DNA of 64,000 bases from Cerioporus squamosus (taxonomy: Eukaryota; Basidiomycota; Agaricomycetes; Polyporales; Polyporaceae), in the NCBI GenBank assembly GCA_022592435.1, contig JABYQS010000123.1, positions 48,795-112,794 of the forward strand. The letters are read 5' to 3'. The notes under the pieces were generated by a model, which saw only the letters and a list, made by a program, of their open reading frames with translations, was not told the DNA's origin and did no database searches. The position numbers and the translations under genes are program-made. Below are positions 32,134-45,400 of the stretch, piece after piece. How positions within the stretch are numbered: the stretch's first letter is position 1; each line of letters opens with the position of its first letter.

Positions 32134-32909
32134 ATGTCCTTCCTGTCGACCGTCGCCCGCTCTGCCACCCGCGCTGCCCGCCCCGCCACCCGCGTCCCCG
32201 CCGCGTCCCTCTCGCTGGCCGCCCGCGGGGTGCACACGCTCCCCAAGCTCGACTACGCCTATGACGTGCGTCCCCCGCCCGCCCTCTCTCCCCCGAGCTG
32301 AGCTGACCCCCGCACACAGGCCCTCGAGCCGCACATCTCGGGCAAGATCATGGAGCTCCACCACAGCAAGCACCACCAGGCGTATGTCAACGGCCTCAAC
32401 GCCGCCGAGGACGCCTACGCCAAGGCCGCCGCCCCCAAGGACCAGATCCGCCTCCAGTCCGCCCTCAAGTTCAACGGCGGCGGCCACATCAACCACTCCC
32501 TCTTCTGGAAGAACCTCGCGCCCCAGGCCCAGGGCGGCGGTGAGCTCGCCGCTGGCCCGCTCAAGGACGCCCTCGTCGCCGACTTTGGCAGCGTCGACGC
32601 GTTCAAGAAGAAGATGAACACCGTCACCGCCGCCATCCAGGGCTCCGGCTGGGGCTGGCTCGGCTACAACCCCGAGACGAAGAAGCTCGAGATCGTCACG
32701 ACCGCCAACCAGGACCCGCTCCTCTCGCACGTCCCCATCATCGGCATCGACATCTGGGAGCACGCCTTCTACCTCCAGTACCACAACGTCAAGGCCGATG
32801 TGAGTCCCACGTGTGCGTCCGAGCGAGCGAGCGAGTGCTGACCTGCCCGCAGTACCTGTCCGCGATCTGGAACAAGGAGGCCGAGCGCCGCTTCCTCGAC
32901 GCCGCCTGA
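32134..32909 (+). CDS. SOD2: Mn superoxide dismutase, mitochondrial type (copy B)
   Basis: Same role and layout as copy A: exons 32134-32265, 32320-32799 and 32853-32909; 222 residues. The presequence has Ala for Pro at one place ([10 protein letters not shown]). The mature protein differs from copy A at only a few positions (for example [11 protein letters not shown] against [11 protein letters not shown], and a silent change at [16 protein letters not shown]'s neighbouring codon with Ala for Thr). Metal ligands in [18 protein letters not shown] and DIWEHAFY are present. The C-terminus has the same four-residue gap as A ([11 protein letters not shown]). Unlike A it keeps the TATA/TGACGT promoter. 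Downstream DNA to 36515 is nearly identical to that behind A, so A and B are the youngest SOD pair. Confidence 0.95.
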
Positions 32910-33067
32910 GCCGTGCGCGAGGTACTCGCAGAGACGCCGACGGACATGGCTGCGCGCGCGCGTGCGTGACCTCGCTGCTCGGCATCGTCGTGCACATCCG
33001 GGCCCGCGTCGCGTGCGCAGGCTATCAGCGGAGTGCGAAGCGACGCACCAGATGCAACCTCGACCTT

Positions 33068-33152
33068 AGGGGGATCTGGAGGGGATATAGGGACAGCGGG
33101 ATGGAGGGGATATAGGGACAGGGGGTCTGGAGGGGATGAGGGACGGTGAGGG
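33068..33152 (+). repeat. G-rich minisatellite downstream of SOD B
   Basis: Same array as at 16806-16890: GGAGGGGATATAGGGACAG units with G-runs, copied with the surrounding duplication. Confidence 0.75.
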
Positions 33153-36100
33153 GTTTAGGAGAGGGATAGGTGCAGGAGGGGGTGTAGCGACGGTGGTGTG
33201 CTCTGGAGGGTATAGCGACAGCGGGGTGGATGCAGTCGCGCAGGGAGAGGGGTGGCGGGCTTGGAGAGTAGGTCGGCTCGTATGTCTCCGTAGAGCAATA
33301 TATTTCGTTCGCTCCCCATGTATGTTGGAATGTCTTGCGGTCTCGCGAGATGGAGGGGCACAAGCACTTCGAATTCACGCCTTGGGTCTGGGGCGCACGA
33401 GATATATTCTCTACATACTGGCTACGCTACTTACAGACAGAGCACCGCGACACACCCTCCGGAATGCACGGGCGCCTATGGACCGGTGCCCTCTGCTTTC
33501 GACCACCACCACGACCGTACCGACCTCCTCCTCCGGCCTCTCTCTTTGCGCCGTTTCTGGAGCTATGCGCACCTGCGCTTCTTCCTGCCACTTCTGGGAC
33601 TTTGCTGTGCACCCACCGGACGCCGCGAGCAATGCGCGGGGCAAAAACACGTACCGGATACTCGCTTGCATCCAGCTCCCCGTACAGAGCTAGGAAGACG
33701 GAGACGTCGCGGTCGCAGCTGAGAGGTTAGCCGCAGTGTTCGCACGTTGCAGGTAAGTCCCTTTCGCTCTCGATCGCGTCCGGCCGTGCTCGCTGGCAGG
33801 CGGCGTCGAGTACGCCCGCCTGCCGTGGGACCAGCATGCGCCCGCGTTCTACGGGCTTCGCGCCCAGTCCGAGAGCGTAGAGCGTCAGCGGACGTCGTCG
33901 CCGTCGCAGCGCGCACGCGCGGTAGCGGAATGCGCGCCCGGGAGGACACCGGTGCGTCCGATTTCCCGCGAGAGCAGATGTCTTGTGTGTCGCGGGCTAA
34001 CGGCAGTAAAGCAGTCAGCGCTGCGCAGGGCGTACCGGGTAGAATGAACTACGCACCGGGAGGCGTGGCCAGCGCCGACGTCGCTTTGCGGCCAGTGGGG
34101 TGAGGTGAGGTGTCCTCGACGCCTCGGCTCGCGGCTCGCGTGTGACGACGCCGTCCCAAGTCGAGGTGCGTCGGGGTGCGCATCCCGGATCGAGCATGGC
34201 CGGCAGAGGTCCAGTTGCCGCGCGTGCGTCCTGCCGAGACGAGACGAGAGACGACGAGCCGAGACGGTCTGGGAGACGTCGCCGGGCATCGTGCTGGGCT
34301 GGTTCTGGAGAGCGTCGCTGTCAGCGCGACGTGCAGCGACAGATAGAGGCTGAGGTACGCGCCTGCAAGCTGCCAGTCGCAGACGCATCGGCGGCGGCAT
34401 AAGTCTTGATAGCTGAGGCACAGGTTAGCACTCATAGCGGCGCAGACAGGTTCGGGCTGGGCGACGTACGCGTGTCGGCCGGAGCCCGTCGCTCGACTTC
34501 CTGCTGGAGGGGTCCATAATACGGGCACCCGGTCGCGAGGGCCAGAGAGCCAGCCGGGAGGCGTTACCGGACACCACGCTGCACGGCGGGAGTCGTCGCG
34601 GACTTGCTCGTTAAAACGCGCGCTGGGAATATGTTAACAGAGTGCCGCACAGAAATATGTAGCAACGCGTACCATCTCACCGGGATCGACCTCGACCAGC
34701 GCTGGCGGGTGAAGATGAGAACGCGCTGCCTGCTCGAAGGAAAGCGGGAGTTGTATACAGCGAGTCGAGCGCGGCATGCGTGTCTACGTCGTCCGAGCAG
34801 CCGCACCGGATGCCAGCGACATTGGCTGCGCCGCACAACAAAAAGCACGCGCGACACCGGACGACGACGGCAACGATGCGTCGACTGCCTCTAGAACGTC
34901 GCCGCAAACAGGTCACGTCCTAAGCACCAGTCACGGGGCATTGGCGACGGGAGGCTGATGCGGCAAGATTGGAGATGCGAGGACGACTTGGGTTTGCAGT
35001 TGAAGATGCAGGCGCCGCGGCACAAGTGTTCATGGCTGCCAGACAAGGAGGTCAGTACTGACAGCGGCGTGAAAGGGTCTCAGGTAAGTGACGTACATGC
35101 GCAGGAAATCGGAGAGCAGAGCGGCCGTCGCTCGACTCCCTGCCGGGAGCTGATCCAGGCACGCTCCCCTGACACCTGGAGGCCGTCGTACGAGCTGAAG
35201 GGCGAGCTGAGACGCGTCCCAGCCGTGGAAGGCATGGTGCACAGACCCGGGGGTGGCTGCCGTGGACAACGAAGTTCCAGGAGCTGATAAATATATAAGA
35301 TGTTATCACATCGTCTCGCAGGAACACTGAGCACCACATACCGTCTGGTTGGACTCGACCTCGACTAGGGCTGCGGGCGGAAAAGAGCTCTGTATGTCGG
35401 TCAGGAACGCGCCGCGCACACGAAGATAACTCAGAGTACAGTACAAGGCAGCAGGTCGAGCGCGTCTGCGACGTCTGGGCAGCCGCGCCGTCTGCGAACG
35501 TCGCGAAGCGGATGGAAAGGTTGATTGCGTCGGTACCGCCGCAAGTAGAGGTGACACCGGGCGACTACGACGCTTTGTCGACTGCGTCTTGCAGGATCGT
35601 GAACGCCACGGCGTCCGTTAGGAAGTGTCGAGCCCGCCGGCCGTATGACCGGGACTCGACGCCGGGGTGCGTGGGCCGGAGAGGCTAGGACGCGGGGACG
35701 AGACTTGCGTGTTGGTGAGTGGCACGTTGCGGGTATGGAGGCTGTTGGGAAGAGTCAGTACCGGAAGGCGGGTCGAGCACGACGTGTATGTGTACTTACC
35801 TAGAGTCGGAGCGGCTCCCGGCAATGAACAAGTCTTCATCTGTTTGCCCTCGCGAGAGATGTGCGTGCGCGGAGCAATACATGGCGTGTGGATAGGGCGA
35901 AGTACATGCTGGACAGGCGGGAGAGCGAGCGCAAGTCGGGGATGATGGGGGTAAGGAAGGAAGAGATTGAGTGGCGGGGTGCTGAAGTGACCAGGGAACC
36001 CTCCGGGCAGACAAGGGGACAGGCCGGGACACCTCCAGCTAGCGCACGCTCGTTTCTTGCATGCGACGCGATGCCGCCGGATGTGTCGCAGAGTCATGTA

Positions 36101-36366
36101 ATCGCCGGCGTCGCTAGCGGCGGCGACTCAGTGTGGCTAATGCATTATTCTCTGTGAGTGTGCTGGTGTTCCCTGAGTCCCTACTGCCGGAGAATATTCG
36201 CCCGCTCAACTCTCAACTCATCGACAACATCAACGCCTCAAGTCATCGTCGATCGCCGAGTTTCTAACATACAGTACACCGAGGTAAGTAGCCGAGAACA
36301 GCATCCCATACATCGAAGCCTCCTTGTCAGTGCATTCGTACTAACGATCGCGCACCACGGACCTAC
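33153..36366. other. Intergenic DNA of the duplicated block, no gene supported
   Basis: The near-identical twin of 16891-20104. One-base indels between the twins (for example near 33356, 33728 and 33778) shift every long open frame, which argues against coding function. Confidence 0.6.
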
Positions 36367-38903
36367 TTATCCTAAACAAAGCGGCGCATCCCTCACGAAC
36401 ATGCACAACGCATGTACGCAAACCCGTCCCGATTTGTCCGCTGATACCAAAGTCTTCCCGTCAGCCGAGAACACCACGTGCGACACCGTGGCATCGTGGT
36501 TCACGAATGTCCACAGGAGCGATCCATCCCTGACGCTCCATAGGCGCGCAGTGCGGTCGATGGAGGCAGTGGCGACATACCGCTCGCAGGGAGAGAAACA
36601 CACAGCCTGGATCGGTGACGTGTGGCCCTGGAGAGAGACATGCAGAGAGAGCTTGACGTCCCTCAGACCACTTTGCGCGTGGCATCCGAAGTCCTCTCGC
36701 CGCAGCACCCATACCGTCCGTCCGTATGCAGAGTATGCGACGAGGAAGGAATGGTGTGGCGACACGGACAAGCTGGTCACTTTGGCGGAGTACGAGTCTG
36801 ACTCTCCGGGATGCAGTGTGAGGATGCCGCACGGTTCCGTCGTGGTTAGCGGAAACGCGGATATGTCCCACCAACGGAGGGTGCCATCACTGAAACCCAC
36901 AACAAGTTCGTCATCGTCAACGAGGCATGCGCAAGATGGCGCGACATCCGGTTCCATGCACCTGTACGTCAAGTGGTGCACTTCATACTCAGGAGTAGGT
37001 GCGATACGGTCGACCATGCGCCAGATGTGGCACACCTGGTCCGAGCGGCTTGTGCAAGCGACCGTTCTGCCGCTGGGGGATAGCTGGGGGAAACGGACAC
37101 TCTTGGAGTCGGAGTCGTCCAGAACAACTTGTTCTCGAGGTGAGAAGGCAGCGGGCCGACCGACAGCATGGACCGGATCCCCCGGGCGCTGAATGGCACG
37201 CACCCTGGCGATCGGCCCGTTCGCCATGAATTCAGAGCCTATCGACTCGTGCGCTGTGTATCCCAATACGGAGAGAATGACATGGTTGGGACCGTCGCTC
37301 TGCCATGCGCAGGAGAGCACAGGCCCGCCAACTTCAATGGAGGTGACCAGGGAGCCATGCGCGACAAGCAAGATGAGGACATTGGCACCTTGGGCAGCGG
37401 CCAAGAACTCGCCGGTATCTGAGAAGGCGAGAGCGTTCATTGGACGGTTCTGTGCGGGGCACTGTATCTCGACGAGAGCTGACGGTGAGAACAACATCCC
37501 ATCCCATATGATGATGGCATGATCTTTTGCGCTGGTTGCGACGAAGCGGCCGTCTGCGGAGGCGGCTGCGGCTGTAACACTTGCGTCGTGACCGAGGTGT
37601 CCCTGTCCATCGGCATTCACTGGTAAAGATGTAAGCCTTGGCAGGGATTGAGATGAGTATCGCACACACCCAATGGGCACTGTACTTGTAACAACTTGCG
37701 CTCATGGAGACGCGGAAAGCAGCTGCAGATTAAGTCAGACCAGAATGCGAGTCTGTTCTGCTTGGCCTCTTGTATGCAGACGAATACGCGCCGCGTCCCA
37801 AGCCTGATGATAGTGTCATCCAGTACCTGACACTTCTGCACTATTTCGGGGTAGACCCATGCTCCTGAGAGATGGCGGCCGGGGAAGCGATTCGTGAAGG
37901 TCATCGTCAAGTAATGGAGGGTGCTCGGTGGTGCAGTGTCGAGTGCCTGGATGATTCCACTGATTATGTTCGCAGTCCGGAAATACAGTTCCTCGTCGGT
38001 GGAAATCTCTAGGGATCGCAGGCACTCGAACTCGGATAAGTCAAGAGCAATAACCCCATCTGTACACGCTCATCAATGGTCAGCAATGGGCTGAAACTCA
38101 CGCTAGCTTCTGCCAAGGCATACCTTTTGCAGAAGCCATGACCTTGTCCGAGACACATCGCAGGAACTCCAACGACGAGAGGGACATCTGGGTGATAAGG
38201 CGGACGACAAGAACATCCTCTGACTGTTGTATCTGATCGAGAACGGTAAGTATCAAACCAATGCCTGCCAGATACCAAAGTCACGACGCACCGTTACATC
38301 AGATAAACGTTTGCACTTGTTGCGGAAACGTGTTATGCCAGTGACAGCTCCGCCGGTGTTTGCGTTGTTGTCCCGGAATTGGAAGCGGAGACCCGTGCAG
38401 TCGAGACATCGCAGTTGCGGCAAGGCGATCAAGAGCCGCGCCAGCTCCCCAATCGCGCGAAACTTCGTCCATCGTAGTGTGAGCTCCTCCACGTGGAGGT
38501 ACGTTTTGACATGGATAAGTGTGGTGGCATGGAAAGAGATGCCAATGTCCCCAGGTATATTTTGGATACAATAGCTTCGCAAGGTCAGAAGCCGCGATAG
38601 TAAGGCCACCGGGATGGTCTCCAGGAGCGAACGACGGTTCTTTTGACCTGCCCCGGGCATGATGGAGAGGTTCGCAACGGAAGTCGCCATACGAGGGTTT
38701 AAGCGGAAGTAGTCGCAGATGGAGTAGAGATCTTCTCTCGACCGTACACATATGGATGCGACGAGATTATAGCGAGCGCGGGGGAGCCATCCGCGACAGG
38801 TCAGGGAGCAGCTGCGGAGCGACTCAACGTCCCTGCTGAGCTGGTCAATGACGTTCTCCTCGACTTCAAGCGGGAGGTTCGGCAGCTCTGTGAGGGTCGA
38901 CAT
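36367..38903 (-). CDS. F-box/WD40 protein gene, copy 3 (apparently intact)
   Basis: The start is ATG 38903 (MSTLTELPNLPLEVEENVID). Exons roughly 38903-38270, 38245-38125, 38060-37680 and 37620-36367. Order: F-box (LRSCSLTCRGWLPRARYNLV), leucine-rich middle (LHVEELTLRWTKFRAIGELA), QMSLSSLEFLRC, IALDLSEFECLRSLEI, then a WD40 region with GHDASVTAAAASADGRFVAT, GFSDGTLRWWDISAF, GHTSPIQAVCFSPCERYVAT and VFSADGKTLVSADKSGRVCV, stop at 36367. No frame break seen. The last coding bases and the downstream DNA are almost identical to copy 1, and the upstream flank likewise, but the middle differs by many substitutions and indels (for example an extra MANGPIARVRAIQRPGD segment). Likely SCF adaptor; divergent from SOD C. 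Confidence 0.85.
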
Positions 38904-41470
38904 AGTGGGAGGAGGATAGAGCGAACGCACAGTATCGTGGGGCGCGGCGACATTGACACTGGGGCCTGCTGTGCCTGTCCTACACGGTTTCCGCATGCCC
39001 AAGGCGCGTCTACCTGTCCACGCATCAGCAGCTCTGCCTGTTCCTGTTCCCTTCCATGTCGCCGGGCACGTTGGTTCATCTGAGCTTATCCTACGAGCAC
39101 GATTGGCTCAGTTGCTTGACCGGTCCCGAATCGGAGCGGACTCACCGGATGGACGCCAACGCTCGTTGGTACAAGTTGACGCTGCAGATCGGGCATTGTC
39201 GTGTAGGACGCGTAGCCCGGAGCATGTGCGCAAACAAAGGGCAGCTGCTCGGACACTGGCTGTACGCCTTGCGGATGTACTGACGCTTCTGTGGCAAAGG
39301 CAGTGTGCACCGGGTGCGTCGTTCAGACTAGACGACGGTCGGGTTCAGTCGCTGCTGCTAAACGTGCCAATCGAACAGGACATGCACGTACCCCGGAACA
39401 TTCTTCCAGACCGTCTCCGCGTCATGTCCGAGCAGAGCTGGGACGATCGCAAGGAGCAGGAGTGGGTCGTAGTGTGAAGAATCAGGTCGTGTGGTTTCCC
39501 AAGACACTAACCTCGTCGTCCAGCGAAGCGATAGGCACGGACGCGGTGGAGGTCGGGCCTGGGTGGGCTCGCTCGACCGCGATGTCCCCGAGCGTGACAC
39601 GGCAAGCGTGCTGAGTCGGATGCAGAGTTTGTCGCCTATATACGCAGTTAGCGAGACGGCTGCAGCACTCTGCTCTGAGTCCACGTTGTCAGGGACTAGG
39701 ACGTACCTTGCGTGCCTAGGCACCTGCGTACGCCGTCGGGCGAGAGCACGACGAGACGCGGCCCGCAGCGGTCTGTAGGCGCACCAACGACCTGCAGCCT
39801 GTGGAGTCCAGCTGGCGTGAGGGTGCCACAAAGGACGCAGTCGGAGAGCGCGTCGGACGAGAGACGATGCGTCGAGGGTCTCGCGCACGACACTGCGTGC
39901 AGAGTCGGTCGCGCATACAGCGAGCGCAATGGCCGCTGCAGTCTCCTCCGCGTTTGCAGCGAGTTGGACAGAGGCGGGTACAAGCCTCACTTATCTCACG
40001 ACGCCGCATCGGTTTGAGGTGCAAGAGTGAGACGAGGGCGCTATCCGCGTGCGGTAGAGAGCCAGATATGGTGATGCGACGGACTCAGACGAGTCCAAGG
40101 TCGAGGGTCGAGGACAAGTATGGGAGCGGCGCCTGATGTGCACCGTGCGGTCGGCCGTGGAGACAGAGCTTGCACCCAAGAGGGACAGATGGAGGGAAGG
40201 ACAAGCGGCAAACGTGTGTGTTGTTCCTAGCAGAGCTTTCGTCAGCCTTCGACACGCCTCCGAGTCGTCTCTCGACGTACGCGCTCTCCTACTAGGTCCC
40301 ATACGATCCGCGGCTCATCTGCCTGTCCTCGGATGCAAGTGTATGCGCCATCTCGGAGTTGAATAGCTTGCGCCGCCTCGATATCGCGGCCATATTTGCA
40401 TCTCAACTTGGGTCATGACGCGTGTCTAGTCGGACGCAGTGATCGTCGCCTCCTGTGCATGTAGTTAGCGCGACGGTTGCTGCACTCCGCAGGGACTAGG
40501 AGGTACCTTGCGTGCTTCGGTACTTGCTTACTCCGTCGGTCCTCGAGAGCACGACGAGACACGGCCGGCAGCGGTCTGCAGGCGTACGGATGACCTGCAG
40601 CCTGCGGAGTCCAGCTCGCTCAGCGAGACATCCCGAGCGCGAGCACGGTTTGATGCCTGGCCGAAGAGTGTGCCTGCGGGAGCATGTCTTGCGCGTAGAG
40701 GAACAGGCGGTGCGGGTGCGAGGATGGCGGGGGAGAAGACGGAGTATGCGGCCTGAATGAGCTCGGTCCAACGGCTTCTCGCGCCCGCGATCGCAGCAGC
40801 TGTGTCGTAACGAGCAGTCGAGAGAAAGGGAATGGGACGGGCAGCGGTCAGCGCGAAATGGACGGCGTAAGGACGAGAAGGTTGAGCGCTGCACGGTACG
40901 CACACAGTGTGGTGAGTGCGAGACAATCGAGCCGGCGTACCGAGAGCGTATAGAGCCAGGGTATTGGAGGTGAGGGCTGCTATCGACAAAACAGCAGAGG
41001 CCGTACGTCCTGTACTTTATACGGCGCCGGCGGCCCAGATGTTGAGTGCGATCATGCTGTAGCACAGTTCCGAAGCTTACGTCGTTCTCGAGGCGCGTAG
41101 CTGGCTAGTGTAGCCCCGACAATGCATGCAGGGACTTCTTGCGCAGACTGGTGCGAGGCGGGTACGTTGGGCATGATCAGACGGAGGGATTCCGTACTGA
41201 CCGGATGGACGAGTACGCGTGTGAGGGTCGCATTCGAAGGTGGGTGTCCTCAGCGTAGCCTGTCCACTTGCTAGAGATGGTGTTGCAGTGGACGGCCAGA
41301 GGACCGCGGCGGGTTAGAGAGGGTGCGACCAGAGGACGCAGTCGGAGAGCGCGTCGGACGAGAGACGGGTCGTCGAAGGGTCTCGCACACGACGCTGCGT
41401 GTGAGTCGTACGGTGAGCGCGACGGCCGCTGCAGTCTCCTCCGCGTTCGCCGTGCGCGCCCCGTCGGTCG
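38904..41470. repeat. Intergenic flank of F-box/WD40-3, upstream of SOD C
   Basis: Matches 22668-25070 closely. Interspersed repeat copies lie at about 39600-39960 and 40430-40625. Near 41325 a stretch present in the twin is missing, and 41376-41458 instead matches 25583-25670, a recombination or deletion scar. No gene supported. Confidence 0.7.
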
Positions 41471-41527
41471 ATGTCGGGCGAGGGCGAGACACGGCCGGCT
41501 CGGGAGACGCCGGCACGCGGTCAGCGA

Positions 41528-41548
41528 TGACGTTATGGCGCGTATATA
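41528..41548 (+). promoter_or_regulatory. SOD C core promoter: TGACGT box and TATA box
   Basis: TGACGT at 41528-41533 and TATATA at 41543-41548, about 50 bases before the ATG at 41599. The block from about 41460 to the start codon is almost identical to that of SOD B. Confidence 0.65.
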
Positions 41549-41598
41549 TCTCCTCGTCGTCGCTGCTGCTCTCGCTCACTACTCTCTCTCTGCCCACG

Positions 41599-42468
41599 AT
41601 GTCCTTCCTGTCGACCGTCGCCCGCTCTGCCACCCGCGCTGCCCGCCCCGCCACCCGCGTCCCCGCCGCGTCGCTCTCGCTGGCCGCCCGCGGGGTGCAC
41701 ACGCTGCCCAAGCTCGACTACGCCTATGACGTGCGTCCCCCGCCCGCCCGCCCTGCCCCGAGCTGAGCTGACCGCCGCGCACACAGGCCCTCGAGCCGCA
41801 CATCTCGGGCAAGATCATGGAGCTCCACCACAGCAAGCACCACCAGACGTACGTGAACGGCCTCAACGCCGCCGAGGACGCCTACGCCAAGGCCGCCGCG
41901 CCCAAGGACCAGATCAAGCTCCAGTCCGCGCTCAAGTTCAACGGCGGCGGCCACATCAACCACTCCCTCTTCTGGAAGAACCTCGCGCCCCAGGCCCAGG
42001 GCGGCGGCGAGCTCGCCGCTGGCCCGCTCAAGGACGCCCTCGTCGCCGACTTTGGCAGCGTCGACGCGTTCAAGAAGAAGATGAACACCGTCACCGCCGC
42101 CATCCAGGGCTCCGGCTGGGGCTGGCTTGGCTACAACCCCGAGACGAAGAAGCTCGAGATCGTCACGACCGCCAACCAGGACCCGCTCCTCTCGCACGTC
42201 CCCATCATCGGCATCGACATCTGGGAGCACGCCTTCTACCTCCAGTACCACAACGTCAAGGCTGATGTGAGTCCTCTCCTTTCTTCCTCCGTCTTTTGCC
42301 TCGCGTTCCGTCCTCCGTCCTCTTCCTCTCCTTCCCATCGTCCTCGTCCTCGCCCGTGCTTTCCTCGCGCATTACTGACCTCACGCACAGTACCTGACCG
42401 CGATCTGGAACGTCATCAACTTCAAGGAGGCTGAGCGCCGCTTCCTCGAGGCCGCCAAGTCCGCCTGA
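41599..42468 (+). CDS. SOD2: Mn superoxide dismutase, mitochondrial type (copy C, canonical C-terminus)
   Basis: Exons 41599-41730, 41787-42266 and 42391-42468; 229 residues. Presequence and mature core match A and B, with Lys where A has Ser ([11 protein letters not shown]). All four metal ligands and the Mn-type QGSGWGWLG motif are present. The last exon reads [20 protein letters not shown] then AAKSA, the expected form of the family's C-terminal helix, so this is probably the ancestral-type gene and the best candidate for the main mitochondrial enzyme. Intron 2 (124 bases, pyrimidine-rich) is unrelated to the 53-base intron of A and B, and the downstream DNA is also different. The duplicated block therefore changes within intron 2. 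Confidence 0.96.
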
Positions 42469-45400
42469 GCCCGTGCACCCGTCGATAGCACGAAAAGCGC
42501 AAGGGGAGAAGCGGAGGAGGAGATGTGCCGAGACGCGGATGGAATGGACTTGGCTGTACGATAGACACTCTGCGCGGTGTGTACACACGCACTACTTGCT
42601 ACTTGACATCAACATCAACATCAACCTCCTATGCGCTGTTGTTTTCTCTTTCCCTTCGATCCGCAGTGCGTTCTGCGATTTGCGCTGTGGGCCTGCGTGC
42701 GCGTGTGTGTGGATGATCCTTGGACTGCGACCGCCGCACGCGCAGCTCAGTATCCAGAGTGCAGTCGTGTTGTGTCCTATCCCCGGGCGGACGATATCGA
42801 TAGGCAGAGTCATGTCGTACCGACCATCCCTTGAGTACCGACCATTCGTTGGACCTTGTCCAGGTTCTCTGACGTACGAAGGTGAGTAACGCGGGGCTGC
42901 TGGGCTCGCTCCTTGACTTGGCCGTTGTACTTGGTGTCCTGTGAGGTAGGCTCTTCGCCGTCGTCGCGCGGCGGCGTCGGGAGGTGGTGGACTGCTCGCG
43001 TCACAGCCAGGTTCCTGGCGCTGCGGAGGGCTGCTCGTGCAGTAACATCATTGTAGAAGCCGAACGCGAACGCGGACGCGAACCGTGCGCGTCGCGGAGT
43101 AGGTCGGGGTGGATGCGCGCACTCGGGGCAGCAGATGATGGAAACGGACCTCTGCAATGAGCAAGTTCGACGGTAGAGACAGAGACAGAGACAGAGAGAA
43201 CTTGTCTTGCCTCGCGAAGTGGCGAGTTGCACCTCCACTTCGCGGTCGCGTCATCTCGCGGTCGGACGTCCGGCGCTCGTCCCGTGGCATTGAGCGACAA
43301 GTGCTGAGGAGTGCGGCCCCGAGCTGATTGGCGGTACGTTTACCCTGTACGTCTTCCGTCATGGCCCATGATAATCCAAGTTCAACTCTGACCCTCAACT
43401 TGAGCGTAGGACCGCGAACCAGGCGGACATCGACATCGACATCACCCGCCACGGCCCACGGCTCATGGGGCACGTAGAACGCTCGCTGCAAGTCCGTGGT
43501 ATCCGTCCGCTCCGCGTACCTGCTGCTGATAAGCTCTGCGACCCTTCGCTGGCGTTGGAGCTTGAAGCCGACGCACGCCCGGACGCGCGTACGTGCGGCA
43601 CGCATGCTCGATCGCTCGCTCTCAATGGGACCCCTTTCCTTCCCGCTCGGAGTCGCATGCGCTGCGTCCCACTCGGTGTCCGCCCTAGTTAGTTCGAGCG
43701 AGGTCCGTCGGGAGCTTTCAGCTGCCAGTGAGGCGAGATGGTGTGCCCTGCCCAAGTGCAGTGCTGGAAGTACGTGTCCGTGCGCCACCCGAGTCGGAGT
43801 GGCACTAGTACTGGCACTGGGCAGTCCTTGTGAGTCGTCTGCATCGTTTGAACTTTTCAAGCCCTCCGCTCATCTTTCATGTGTCGTGAGCAGGAAGCGG
43901 ACGCGAGGAGCGACAAGGGAGGAGCGGCGAGTGCTGAGGAGTGCGGCCCGAGTCGGTCGGTACGTCCGCCGCCATGATGATCCAATCCCTCAACGTTCAG
44001 CTTAGGACCGCGGTGCGTCGAGATCGCCCATCACGGCTCACGAGGCACGAGACACGCAGAACGCTCGCCGTGAGACTCGTCTCGTCACTCGAGTCCGTCG
44101 TGGATCTGTGGATTTGTGGGATACGCTCCGCGTGTTTCTGGCGAGGCGTAGAGTATTGCGGCCTTTCCTGATGTTGGCAGCCTGACATCGTCCGCCACGC
44201 ATCGTCCGCCACGGTTTACGGTTCACGCCTCACGGTTCACGCCTCACTCACATAGAACGCTCGCTGCGAGACTCATGACTCGAGTCCATCGTGGACTTGT
44301 GGTATACGCTCGGCGTACTACAGGTGCTCGTGCGGGGAAGTGTTGCGACCCTTCCCTGGCCTCGGCAGCTGACGCACGCAAGCACGCACGCACCAGGACC
44401 CCCTCTCCGAGTTCACTCTCGAATGCCCCCGATGGGAGTGGAGACGGCGTGCCGTGCGCGTGCCGGTGCGCCACTCGAGGTCCGGGGACGGCGCACGACG
44501 GTGGGCAGGGAAGGGACGGGCGGGCGGAGGGCGAGTCGAGGTTTCAGGACCAGGGAACGTCGACAGTGGCCGGGTATGCCTGCGCTCTCCGAGTCGAGCT
44601 GCGTGCTTCAAGTCTACGATGGATCTATACGAGAGCTTCGTCCTCGTCCGTCCAAGTCTTCTGCCCTGCGAAGAACCCGGGAACCTCGGGCGCGGAGCAC
44701 ATGCATGGTCCTCGGACGCGACAAGGCCGCACGTGTTGGAGTGCTCGTACACCGGCTGCGAAGCCGGGAACCTCACTGAGGGCTGGCGCGGTCAATGCTC
44801 TGCTTCGAAGTTCCACTTATCCAACCCGATTCATATAGCTACACCACGATTTGCGGAAGCCGAGCTGTCAGTGTGCGCGACGGGTAGGCCTGGGTGGATG
44901 CCGTGGATCCGCGTGGCACGAGGGGATGAGGCGTCTCCGACGGTCCGTGCAGATTGTCGAAGAGATCCTCTGCAGTACAGCTTGCGCTAGACAGCTTGAG
45001 AGACGCCGTGTCTCTCGCTCTCGCCTCGCGAGTGGCGAGTCTCGCCTCCAATTCACGGTCGCGTCACCCCACGGTCGGATGTCCGGCGTTCGCAGCCGGG
45101 ACTCCCTTCAGACTGGCGGACGTCATAAGTAAGTCGTCTGCATCCTCTCATGCATGGTGAGCAGGAGGCGGACAAGCGACAACTGCGAGTGCGGAGCGCA
45201 GCCAGTCGGTGAGGCACTGCGTCGGGAGTTCAGTGAAGATGGCGCCCCTCGCTCGGTTACGCCACATGCGAACACTGAGTCCCGGCGATGTATGGGACTG
45301 TCGATGGTGAGTAGCTCATGGCCGTGGTTGCGTATGACGCTGCAGCTGACTTCTGTGTCCGGTGAATGTTGGGAACTCGTCCTTGAAGGTGGCGTACAGG

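Larger units (their letters stand above)
31077..36515 (+). repeat. Segmental duplication, second copy (SOD B block)
   Basis: Twin of 14836-20253, offset about 16.25 kb. Differences are mostly single bases and one-base indels, plus the promoter block before SOD and the sequence near 31074. Confidence 0.85.

Noticed and set aside
32071..32997. 308-codon open frame on the minus strand across SOD B (and the 246-codon twin at 15995-16735)
   Set aside because: Antisense shadow of the SOD exons; GC-rich third positions keep the reverse frame open. The SOD reading has introns, ligands and family motifs.
36158..37192. 344-codon plus-strand open frame
   Set aside because: Antisense shadow of F-box/WD40-3.
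43048..43860. 270-codon minus-strand frame downstream of SOD C
   Set aside because: Low-complexity, Arg/Ser-rich, includes degenerate repeats, no recognisable fold or splice structure.
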